Positions 42,914-50,776 of a stretch of 64,000 bases of DNA are shown here, piece after piece (positions within the stretch are counted from its first letter, which is position 1; every line of letters starts with the position of its first letter). The DNA is taken from positions 1-64,000 of the forward strand of contig NZ_JACJST010000019.1 in assembly GCF_014698305.1 (NCBI RefSeq). Direction: 5' to 3'. The stretch is from Anabaena lutea FACHB-196. GTDB lineage: Bacteria > Cyanobacteriota > Cyanobacteriia > Cyanobacteriales > Nostocaceae. The notes beneath the pieces are model-generated. The model did not search any database. It worked only from the letters and a program-made list of their open reading frames with translations, and had not been told where the DNA came from. Made by a program: the position numbers and the translations under genes.

Positions 42914-43404
42914 TGATTCTTCTCCTGACAACTACGAGGAATCGTTAATTTTTCACCAGGATCTATATAGTAGTTTTCCCGTTTTTCTAATCGGGGATTA
43001 GCTTCAACTATAACTTCCCAAGTAATTCCTTTACGGCAGATTTTTTCAGCAATTAAACTGAGGCTATCTCCTGGTTTGACTGTGTAAGTAATTGATTTTT
43101 GTGGCTGTTTCAATGTCACCGATGAATTGACAGATGGTTTGGGAGTACTAACTATAGTTGAAGTAGGAGAAGATGATTTTAAAATCAAAAAACTGCCCCC
43201 AGCACCTAACCCAATACCTATCATTAACATTAGCAAAGCTACAGTCAAAGTCCATTTACTAAATTTGCTTTGTGAAAGCGGTTTTTCTAGTTGAGGTAAA
43301 TCTTGAAGTGTGCGAATTAGGGAAAGATCAGTATCACAGTTGGGGCAAATATTACCCTCAATTTCTTGATAACTACACACAGGACAGTTGAGCTTGGTAT
43401 TCAT
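42910..43404 (-). CDS. Zinc-ribbon, membrane-anchored LysM protein
   Basis: 164 aa. An N-terminal zinc ribbon (CPVCSYQEIEGNICPNC, residues 7-23) on the cytoplasmic side, one membrane helix (LTVALLMLMIGIGLGAGG, ~52-70), and a C-terminal LysM domain (YTVKPGDSLSLIAEKIC) that would bind peptidoglycan outside. Its ends overlap both neighbours by four bases, so it is an integral part of the Hsp70 operon and could link that system to the envelope. Confidence 0.82.
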   Translation of the reverse strand: MNTKLNCPVCSYQEIEGNICPNCDTDLSLIRTLQDLPQLEKPLSQSKFSKWTLTVALLMLMIGIGLGAGGSFLILKSSSPTSTIVSTPKPSVNSSVTLKQPQKSITYTVKPGDSLSLIAEKICRKGITWEVIVEANPRLEKRENYYIDPGEKLTIPRSCQEKNQ

Positions 43405-45584
43405 CGCGTCAGTCCTGTGATAATGCTATTAGTTGGTAAATCTTGATTTAGCCAATGTTGGACATCTGGTTGCAATTCACGCAACAAACGTTCGGCTTCG
43501 TTACTATCACCATTGGACATTGCTAAAAGTGTGCGGGAAAGTTTGTCAGACATCGCATTTGCTTGAGTTGGTGCGACTGGTTTGGCTTGTTGGATGGCGA
43601 TAATACAAGCTTGAATTACCTGTACTTCTTCGGGTAGGTTGGTGAGTTCTCGTCTTGCTTCTTCGCTGTGATACTCCATTGCGGAGCGATTATTGGTGTT
43701 AATTGCAGATTCCAATTCTTGACTTAGTGTTTGCAATCGTTCTTGCTGGGGTTTGAGAATCATAAACCCACAAAGTCTGACTATGCGATCGCACTCATGC
43801 ATCTGAGTTTCTGCTTCTAGGCGTTCTGGACACATAGAAACCTGGAATTTTTGCAAATTCTCCCCAGCCCGTAGACGTAAGTCGCTGCGTTCTTCTCCTG
43901 TGACAGGATTAATAATTTGATTAGTTAATTGCACCACTGGTACTGCTAACTTCAGCGCTTCTTCCACACCGAATATAGTCAGGTTTTGGTGATTGAGTTG
44001 AGCGATCGCATCTTCTAAATCTTGATATATTCTCTCATCGGAACGACCACGAGAAAAAGTACAACTAACTTTTACTGAAGGATCATTTTTCAAAGTCGCT
44101 GTCATTCGCAAATCGCTGTTCTTTTCATCCAACTCTAAATACACTGTAATTTCGGTTCCGGCTGGATACTTTTCATCTAAACCCAACCACATCTCCCCAA
44201 TTCTTTCATAATTATTATTTTCATCTGGACTGAAAAACTGAAAATGAATTAACCGTTGTCCCTCAGCGATAGTTTTAAAAGTGTGGGATGTCCTTACGGG
44301 CAAAATATCACCCCGATTAATCACTTTTGTATACTTGCCATCTGCTAATTTAATGGCATAATCGCGGGATACTGTGGTGACTTTATCTGTTTGTCCAGCC
44401 GCTACAATTGCCGCACCTTCAGCCACTGCGTACATAGGCCGGGGATGCAAAACTACTTTATTAGCGCCAAAAGCCTGTTTGAGTTTGCTTTGTACCAAAG
44501 GAATTTGAGAAGAACCACCAACCAAAAGCACCACATCTACCATTTCCAAGTGATATTGAGCATACTCTAAAGCTTGGCGGCAAATTTGCAGCGAATTTTC
44601 CACCAAATCACTAATCATGATTTCAAATTGTTCGCGGGTGATTTTCACCTCAATGGGAATTGCAATTCCCAATTCATCAAATAATTGCGTAGAAGGCGCA
44701 ATCATCGCCACGGTAAAACTACTTAATTCTACTTTTGCCCTTTCTACCGCTATCTTTAAATCAGCGTTAAACCTTACCCGTTGGTAGTAGGGCATTTTGG
44801 CGATTAATTCCTCAATATCGCCAATTCTTTCTTGTTGAGCAACTTGCTCTTTGACAAACTTCACTAGCCGGGAGTCGATGTCATCGCCACCCAACCATAA
44901 ATCTCCTGCTTTCCCCTGTTCAATAAATGAAGTTCCGGCTGCGGTAATTACTGAAGCATCAAATGTCCCACCGCCAAAGTCATAAACTAAAATCGTCTTA
45001 ACATCGTCGCTATTAGGTGAAAACCCGTAAGATATCGCTGCTGCTGTCGGTTCTGGTAGCAGTTCCAAGGGTGTTAGTCCGGCTTTAAGTGCGGCGGTGC
45101 GGGTAGCATAGCGCTGTTTATCGTTGAAATAAGCTGGAATAGTAATTACAGCTTGGTCGATTTTACCAATTCCTTGGCGATAAGCTTGGGCATTTTGCAC
45201 CACTTTTTTGATAATTTCCGCTGAAATATCCTCTGGTTGATATTCTTGATTTCCTAACCACACCGCAATGCTGTTGTCTGTTCCCTGTGTCGGTTGGGAA
45301 ATTTTGTAACCAAATTCTGATTTTTGCTTTTGAACTGCTGAATCACCAAAACCCCTACCCATCAAGCGTTTAATCGAAATAACCACGTTTTCGGGGTCAT
45401 GGCGTAGCTGGTTGTAAGCTTGTTCTCCGACCAAAAATTTACCTTGGTCGTAAGCAACGACAGAACGCGTCAGTTTCCTCTCTGGAGGCGTGTTATCATT
45501 TGCTGTCACTACTTCCACTTCTGCCAACTTAAAAGCAGCGACAGAGTTAGTTGTCCCTAAATCAATTCCTATTGCCTTACCCAT
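43401..45584 (-). CDS. Divergent Hsp70 family protein (DnaK-like)
   Basis: 727 aa. The actin-like ATPase is intact: GIDLGTTNSVAAF at 6-18, ELLPEPTAAAISYGF, VYDFGGGTFDASV, and VVLLVGGSSQIPLVQSKL. The region after ~residue 390 is only loosely DnaK-like, with a short beta part and a long helical C-terminus; the usual acidic EEVD-type tail is missing. First gene of an operon with a zinc-ribbon/LysM protein, TPR protein, J-like and GrpE-like proteins. This looks like a dedicated chaperone module separate from the housekeeping dnaK. Confidence 0.88.
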   Translation of the reverse strand: MGKAIGIDLGTTNSVAAFKLAEVEVVTANDNTPPERKLTRSVVAYDQGKFLVGEQAYNQLRHDPENVVISIKRLMGRGFGDSAVQKQKSEFGYKISQPTQGTDNSIAVWLGNQEYQPEDISAEIIKKVVQNAQAYRQGIGKIDQAVITIPAYFNDKQRYATRTAALKAGLTPLELLPEPTAAAISYGFSPNSDDVKTILVYDFGGGTFDASVITAAGTSFIEQGKAGDLWLGGDDIDSRLVKFVKEQVAQQERIGDIEELIAKMPYYQRVRFNADLKIAVERAKVELSSFTVAMIAPSTQLFDELGIAIPIEVKITREQFEIMISDLVENSLQICRQALEYAQYHLEMVDVVLLVGGSSQIPLVQSKLKQAFGANKVVLHPRPMYAVAEGAAIVAAGQTDKVTTVSRDYAIKLADGKYTKVINRGDILPVRTSHTFKTIAEGQRLIHFQFFSPDENNNYERIGEMWLGLDEKYPAGTEITVYLELDEKNSDLRMTATLKNDPSVKVSCTFSRGRSDERIYQDLEDAIAQLNHQNLTIFGVEEALKLAVPVVQLTNQIINPVTGEERSDLRLRAGENLQKFQVSMCPERLEAETQMHECDRIVRLCGFMILKPQQERLQTLSQELESAINTNNRSAMEYHSEEARRELTNLPEEVQVIQACIIAIQQAKPVAPTQANAMSDKLSRTLLAMSNGDSNEAERLLRELQPDVQHWLNQDLPTNSIITGLTR

Positions 45585-46076
45585 TGCTGATCTTCACCCT
45601 GCTGATAATGTCGATTTTTCTAATACTCTAGGCAGACTGCCACGTTATTATCCACATATTCAGGGCAGAAGCCAGCTATTTATTAAGATTAATACATATA
45701 CAGCTAACAACCTACTATAGAAAATTTACGTAAATTTTATAGCTGTTTCCCTAATTTTACTAATATCATTTCTGTAGGGGTAAAGCGCATTGCCCATTAG
45801 TGTCAAACGTTATATATCTCGTTCCCAGTCTCTGACTGGTAATGTGATCACAGAGGCTCTGCCTCAAGCGGTTATTAAAGGCAGAGCCTTCTAGAATTTA
45901 TTCCCATACAGAGTATGGGAACGATAAAACTAACTTTTAAGATTGGTTATTTAAACCTAATTATCGCTAAAACGTGATTATTTTCAAGTAATTATGCCTC
46001 CGGCAAACTACGTAACTGCTAAATCGTAGCCTGCTAGAGGCACTATTATATCCGCCCAAAAAATTTTAGATCGGCT
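45585..46076. other. Intergenic region upstream of the Hsp70 operon
   Basis: Holds the promoter of the Hsp70 operon (not pinpointed) and one inverted-repeat element (45814-45926). No gene was seen. Confidence 0.4.
45814..45926. repeat. Inverted-repeat element with CGTTCCCA tips
   Basis: The tips TATCTCGTTCCCA and TGGGAACGATA are inverted repeats. An inner pair, AGAGGCTCTGCC and GGCAGAGCCTT, forms a second stem. This is a common repeat type in filamentous cyanobacteria, without coding capacity. Confidence 0.65.
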
Positions 46077-46439
46077 CTAATCTAGAAAACCCATCAGAAT
46101 TTCTGAATCATCAACAATATTTGGTGCTATTGGACGATTACCGAAGACTGAATAATTTTCAGAAACTACTATTGAACTGGAACCAATAGGACGAATACCA
46201 GACAGGTTAATACTACTAACGACTTGGAATGTGTTAGCACCGACGGGACGAATTCCCATAGCATTATAGGTGTCAACCACTTCCAAGTTACTCGTGCCAA
46301 TAGGACGCAACCCAGCGATTGAGACTGTTTCTGCGACTTGTAAGCCACTGCTGCCAATGGGACGCTCTCCAGCAACTATAATTGTTCCCTGAGAACCTTC
46401 TTCTGTGTTTGAATTATTACTCTGGTTATTTTCTTCCAC
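46077..46439 (-). CDS. RPIG repeat protein
   Basis: 120 aa. After a disordered Asn/Glu/Ser-rich N-terminus (~20 residues) come five units of about 19-20 residues, each beginning RPIG or RPVG: RPIGSSGLQVAETVSIAGL, RPIGTSNLEVVDTYNAMGI, RPVGANTFQVVSSINLSGI, RPIGSSSIVVSENYSVFGN, RPIAPN. The regular beta-like pattern predicts a small repeat fold. No signal peptide. Function unknown. Confidence 0.7.
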   Translation of the reverse strand: MEENNQSNNSNTEEGSQGTIIVAGERPIGSSGLQVAETVSIAGLRPIGTSNLEVVDTYNAMGIRPVGANTFQVVSSINLSGIRPIGSSSIVVSENYSVFGNRPIAPNIVDDSEILMGFLD

Positions 46440-46976
46440 TGTTATGTCTCCTGTGAAGCTCAGGCGCTTGATAAATTAACACCTATGGCTTATTAAGTGA
46501 ATTTTACAATAAGTAAGGAAAGATATATTTTTTCCTATATATGAGAGTGTAACCTTAAAAAACCTCCTTTAAAGATAAGTTTCTTTACAACTGATACATA
46601 AGTAAATGTAAAGAGTCAAATTTTGTTAAAAATTATTGCTAATAATTGCTTTAATTACCAATACTGTTTCACTTTTAGATTGATACAAATCAATAGACGA
46701 GGAAGGCGATTCATCTGTAGGTTTAAATTAAGTGAATTCATATACGGCAGATTGCAGGTAAATGCAGTAGAAAATTTCAACCAAAAATCAGGTATCAAGG
46801 GTATTTTCCTGCGAAATCCGCTGCTGAGTTCTCCCTATTTCCCCACATCCCCCCATCTCCGCGTCCCCGCGTCTCTCCATCCCCGCGTCCCCTACTGACT
46901 CAAGAATTCTGCTGTCAAACCCCACGGTAACAGATGGGGCAGCTACTATGGTAAAGGGTATCTTCAGCAAAACTGT
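46440..46976. other. Intergenic region upstream of uvrB
   Basis: Contains a family A miniature element (46744-46915) with an octamer tandem run inside. The uvrB promoter should lie right of it or use sequence within its end. No gene was seen. Confidence 0.4.
46744..46915. repeat. Inverted-repeat miniature element, family A, copy 3
   Basis: It begins ACGGCAGATTGCAGG and ends GAATTCTGCTGT, the tips of family A. The interior differs from copies 1 and 2 and carries a CCCCATCT/CCGCGTCC tandem run at 46842-46892. It shows that the tips, not the interior, define the family. Confidence 0.55.
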
Positions 46977-48974
46977 ATGACGGAATTTTGTCTTCAAGCT
47001 CCCTTTACTCCAACTGGCGATCAACCTCAAGCGATCGCACAACTTGTAGCCAGCATCCAAGCAGGTAATCGTTACCAAACTTTACTCGGTGCGACGGGAA
47101 CTGGTAAGACTTTTTCCATCGCCGCAGTGATTGAGAAAATCGGGAAACCGACTTTAGTCTTGGCGCATAATAAAACCCTAGCCGCGCAGTTATGTAATGA
47201 ATTACGGGAGTTCTTCCCCAACAACGCTGTTGAGTATTTTGTCAGCTATTACGACTATTATCAACCAGAAGCCTATATTCCTGTCACCGACACTTATATA
47301 GAAAAAACAGCGGCGATTAATGATGAGATAGATATGTTGCGACATTCCGCCACCCGTTCTCTATTTGAACGCAAGGATGTCATCGTTGTGGCTTCCATTA
47401 GCTGCATTTACGGCTTAGGAATGCCGGCAGAATACTTAAAAGCAGCCATCCCTTTTCAGATCGGTATGGAAGTTGATCAAAGGCAGATTTTGCGCGATTT
47501 GACATCTGTGCAGTATAGCCGCAACGATATAGAAATGGGCAGGGGAAAATTCCGCGTTCGAGGTGATGTTTTAGAAATTGGCCCCGCTTACGAAGATAGA
47601 ATTATTCGCGTTGAATTTTTTGGTGATGAAATTGACGCAATTCGCTATATTGACCCTGTAACTGGGGAAATTCTCAGTAGTTTGCAAGCTGTAAATATTT
47701 ACCCTGCACGTCACTTTGTCACTCCAGAAGAACGGTTAGAAGTTGCTTGTGAGGATATTTCCGCAGAATTAAAACAGCAAAAATTATTATTAGAAGAATC
47801 AGGAAAATTAGTAGAAGCACAACGCATAGACCAACGCACCCGTTACGACTTAGAAATGTTGCGGGAAGTCGGATATTGTAACGGTGTAGAAAACTATTCT
47901 CGTCATTTAGCAGGTAGACAAGCTGGAGAACCACCAGAATGTTTAATTGATTATTTTCCTAAAGATTGGTTATTAGTAATAGATGAATCTCACGTTACTG
48001 TTCCCCAAATTCGAGGGATGTATAACGGCGACCAAGCCCGGAAAAAAGTATTAATTGATCATGGTTTTCGCCTTCCCAGTGCGGCGGATAACCGTCCTTT
48101 AAAAGCAGAGGAATTTTGGCAAAAGCCTAATCAATGTATTTTTGTTTCTGCTACTCCTGGAAATTGGGAATTAGAAATTTCTGAAGATAATATAGTTGAG
48201 CAAGTAATTAGACCCACGGGAGTAGTTGACCCGGAAATTTTTGTCCGTCCCACTGAAGGACAAATTGATGATTTGTTAGGAGAAATAAAAGATAGAGTTG
48301 ACCGCCACGAAAGAACGTTAATTACTACTTTAACTAAACGCATGGCGGAAGATTTAACTGAATATTTGGAAGACAAAGCGATTAAAGTCAGATATTTGCA
48401 TTCTGAGATTAATTCAATTCAACGCATTGAGATTTTACAAGATTTACGCGAAGGTAAATTTGATGTGTTGGTTGGGGTAAACTTGCTGAGAGAAGGTTTG
48501 GATTTACCAGAAGTTTCTTTAGTTGCAATTATGGACGCAGATAAAGAAGGTTTCTTACGTGCGGAACGTTCTTTAATTCAAACCATTGGCCGCGCAGCAC
48601 GTCATATTCGCGGAAAAGCAATCATGTATGCTGATAATTTAACACAGAGCATGATTAAAGCTATTGAGGAAACCGACCGCAGAAGGGGTATTCAAATAGC
48701 ACATAATAAAATGCACGGAATTACACCGCGACCAATTGTGAAAAAATCAGGTAATGCAATTTTGTCGTTTTTAGATGTATCTCGGCGGTTAAATTCAGGT
48801 GATTTAAAGGTGGTGGATGAACATTTAGATGAATTATCGTTAGAAGATATTCCAGAGTTAATTACTTTGTTAGAAAAACAGATGAAGGAAGCAGCGAAAA
48901 AGATGGAATTTGAAGATGCTGCAAAATTGCGCGATCGCATTAAGCATCTTCGAGATAAAATGTTGGGTAGATAA
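46977..48974 (+). CDS. uvrB: Excinuclease ABC subunit B
   Basis: DNA-damage verification helicase of nucleotide excision repair. 665 aa, standard length. Walker [10 protein letters not shown] at 38-46, the beta-hairpin region [23 protein letters not shown], helicase motifs VIDESHVT and [19 protein letters not shown], and a C-terminal UVR domain that binds UvrC. ATG start at 46977. Confidence 0.98.
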   Translation: MTEFCLQAPFTPTGDQPQAIAQLVASIQAGNRYQTLLGATGTGKTFSIAAVIEKIGKPTLVLAHNKTLAAQLCNELREFFPNNAVEYFVSYYDYYQPEAYIPVTDTYIEKTAAINDEIDMLRHSATRSLFERKDVIVVASISCIYGLGMPAEYLKAAIPFQIGMEVDQRQILRDLTSVQYSRNDIEMGRGKFRVRGDVLEIGPAYEDRIIRVEFFGDEIDAIRYIDPVTGEILSSLQAVNIYPARHFVTPEERLEVACEDISAELKQQKLLLEESGKLVEAQRIDQRTRYDLEMLREVGYCNGVENYSRHLAGRQAGEPPECLIDYFPKDWLLVIDESHVTVPQIRGMYNGDQARKKVLIDHGFRLPSAADNRPLKAEEFWQKPNQCIFVSATPGNWELEISEDNIVEQVIRPTGVVDPEIFVRPTEGQIDDLLGEIKDRVDRHERTLITTLTKRMAEDLTEYLEDKAIKVRYLHSEINSIQRIEILQDLREGKFDVLVGVNLLREGLDLPEVSLVAIMDADKEGFLRAERSLIQTIGRAARHIRGKAIMYADNLTQSMIKAIEETDRRRGIQIAHNKMHGITPRPIVKKSGNAILSFLDVSRRLNSGDLKVVDEHLDELSLEDIPELITLLEKQMKEAAKKMEFEDAAKLRDRIKHLRDKMLGR

Positions 48975-48997
48975 CAGGAAAAAATTAACTAAATCTT

Positions 48998-49087
48998 ATG
49001 CTAACTAACATTCGTCAAATTACCGTTACAGAATATCACCAAATGGCGGAAACGGGAATATTTCACCCAATAGATAAAACTTTATGA
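48998..49087 (+). pseudogene. Uma2-like (DUF820) protein, N-terminal fragment
   Basis: A 29-codon frame beginning MLTNIRQITVTEYHQMAETG matches the opening of Uma2 family proteins and ends prematurely where the next gene's 3' end begins. Remnant of a gene truncated by the adjacent toxin/immunity cluster. Confidence 0.6.
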
Positions 49088-49609
49088 CGTTAATACTTGT
49101 CTTGTGTCACTAGCTGTGCGGTTATAGAATTCTTCTTTTTCACTATCTGTAATATAACCTGTTAGCACTGCCTGATTTATAATTTTCCCTAGCAAATTCT
49201 TGAGCATTTTTATGACATCATATTTTTCCACCAGAAAATTTTGTTCTGAGACTGAATAACCGTAATTTTTCCATATAAAATTCATATTTAGAGAATCTAT
49301 AGGTTCTAAATATATGACTATCGAACTTTCAGGAAAGCTTAATTCAATTTTTTGATTACTCAAAAGTTGAGATATTTTTTCTGGTAGTTCATCCAAAATA
49401 AGAATAATATCAGGATCTAAAAAAAGTTCTTGTTTTTTGTCTCCCATCTCTAGTAATACTTTTTGATTATGCTCAAAACAAAAACGTCTTAGTCCCATTT
49501 CTAAATGAGAAAGTTCTCCCAATGTATCTTCAGGAGGTAGAAACCAATTTTCACAACAACGTTCAGTTAATTGAATAGAAAATTTTTGTGTACTATTCAC
49601 TTTTGTCAC
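49082..49609 (-). CDS. Hypothetical protein, possible immunity protein
   Basis: 175 aa, not recognised. GTG start with AGGAG just upstream. Acidic, soluble, beta/alpha mix (LFLDPDIILILDELPEKI). Its start overlaps the end of the toxin-domain reading frame by 17 bases, the usual arrangement of a polymorphic-toxin C-terminus and its immunity gene; that role is inferred from context and acidity only. Confidence 0.55.
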   Translation of the reverse strand: MTKVNSTQKFSIQLTERCCENWFLPPEDTLGELSHLEMGLRRFCFEHNQKVLLEMGDKKQELFLDPDIILILDELPEKISQLLSNQKIELSFPESSIVIYLEPIDSLNMNFIWKNYGYSVSEQNFLVEKYDVIKMLKNLLGKIINQAVLTGYITDSEKEEFYNRTASDTRQVLTS

Positions 49610-50073
49610 TCCTATTTAATGATGTCAAAATATAGCTATCTGGTACAGGATATGCAGAGTTAAGGGTTCCATCATCATTTCTTTGTACAAATGCACGAGT
49701 TACATTTTCCGTTAGAGTTCCATTTGGGTGATAAACCCTACCAATAGGACGTTTAAAATCTATAATGTATCTACCAGGATACTTAGGTAAGCTGTTGTGC
49801 TTTTACCCAGTCATCAGCATTTAACCATTGACCTTGGTTTTTATTTTTACTCGCCATTCTTCCCCTTAACTGCTCTGGTGTTAGTTTCGGTCCATGATGA
49901 CGTTCAATATGATCATAGGCTTTGGTTGATTTAAAGTTGTCCCATTGTGGTTCTGCTCCTTTCCCTGTCCACTCATACCCGCTTCCTACTTCTATATTAG
50001 GATTAGTTATTTCCAATTGCACAACTTCCACAAGTTGATAATCATCTTGAGAAGCTCTATCTTTTTGACTCAA
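49593..50073 (-). pseudogene. Toxin-domain-like gene, frameshifted
   Basis: The first frame (49783-50073) gives 96 aa with YDHIERHHGPKLTPEQLRGR and ends at NADDWVKAQQLT. One base out of frame, the sequence continues as KYPGRYIIDFKRPIG, then RVYHPNGTLTENVTRAFVQR, to a stop at 49593, again good protein. A single-base insertion near 49783 explains the break. The composition and the overlap with an immunity-like gene suggest the C-terminal toxin domain of a polymorphic toxin, detached from any delivery part. The paired His residues (HIERHH) might be catalytic. The family is not named with confidence. Confidence 0.6.
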
Positions 50074-50103
50074 ACTGCTCGATTCCCCTACTTTAGTATT
50101 TTA

Positions 50104-50724
50104 TCAAAACCATCCTCGCACATTCTTATGCACCACCGCTAAATACCACATATAATCATCAATCTTATAATTATCAGCAGCCTTAACAATATACTCTTGC
50201 GCTAATTCAATATTATCCTCAGCTTCGTAATACAGACCTAAATAAAGATGACTGTAAAAATTACCCTTTACTCCTTGCAACTTCCCAACATTTAACACAT
50301 CATCAGTTGTACAATTTCCTGCAAATAAATCATAGACAGAGCGCATAATTTGTCTGGAGTCATTTTTCACAGGTAAGAGAGAATTACGCGCTTCTGTCAC
50401 ACCTGATAAACGAGCAATACAAAGATATCGCCAAACTGTTTCTTCCACATCTTGAGAATTTACAGTTAAATCTCTTTCAAACTGTTTTGCACCATCAGCA
50501 AATCTTTGGGCATAATAATAAGATAAACCCCGTTGCCAAAGATAGGGTGTGATTCTAGAATCTAACTTTTCTGCGGTGTCAAAATCTTGAATTGATTCCT
50601 CAATTTTAGCCAGTTTAAAGTAAAACATCCCTCGCTGAATGTAAGCATTAGGATTATTTGGTTGATTACGAATAATTTCGTTCCAGCGTTGAAGTTGATT
50701 CTCTAGAGAATTGGTAGAAAACAT
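50104..50724 (-). CDS. Tetratricopeptide repeat protein
   Basis: 206 aa with TPR units: NPNAYIQRGMFYFKLAKIEE, then LWQRGLSYYYAQRFADGAKQ, and YLGLYYEAEDNIELAQEYIV. No signal peptide. The C-terminal pattern resembles the TPR lipoprotein NlpI-like cyanobacterial family. It follows the kinase gene (50777) by 52 bases on the same strand and is probably co-transcribed with it. Confidence 0.78.
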   Translation of the reverse strand: MFSTNSLENQLQRWNEIIRNQPNNPNAYIQRGMFYFKLAKIEESIQDFDTAEKLDSRITPYLWQRGLSYYYAQRFADGAKQFERDLTVNSQDVEETVWRYLCIARLSGVTEARNSLLPVKNDSRQIMRSVYDLFAGNCTTDDVLNVGKLQGVKGNFYSHLYLGLYYEAEDNIELAQEYIVKAADNYKIDDYMWYLAVVHKNVRGWF

Positions 50725-50776
50725 GATTTGTGAAATTGAAAAATCTTATTTTGTGAAGTAGGAATATAAAGAACTA

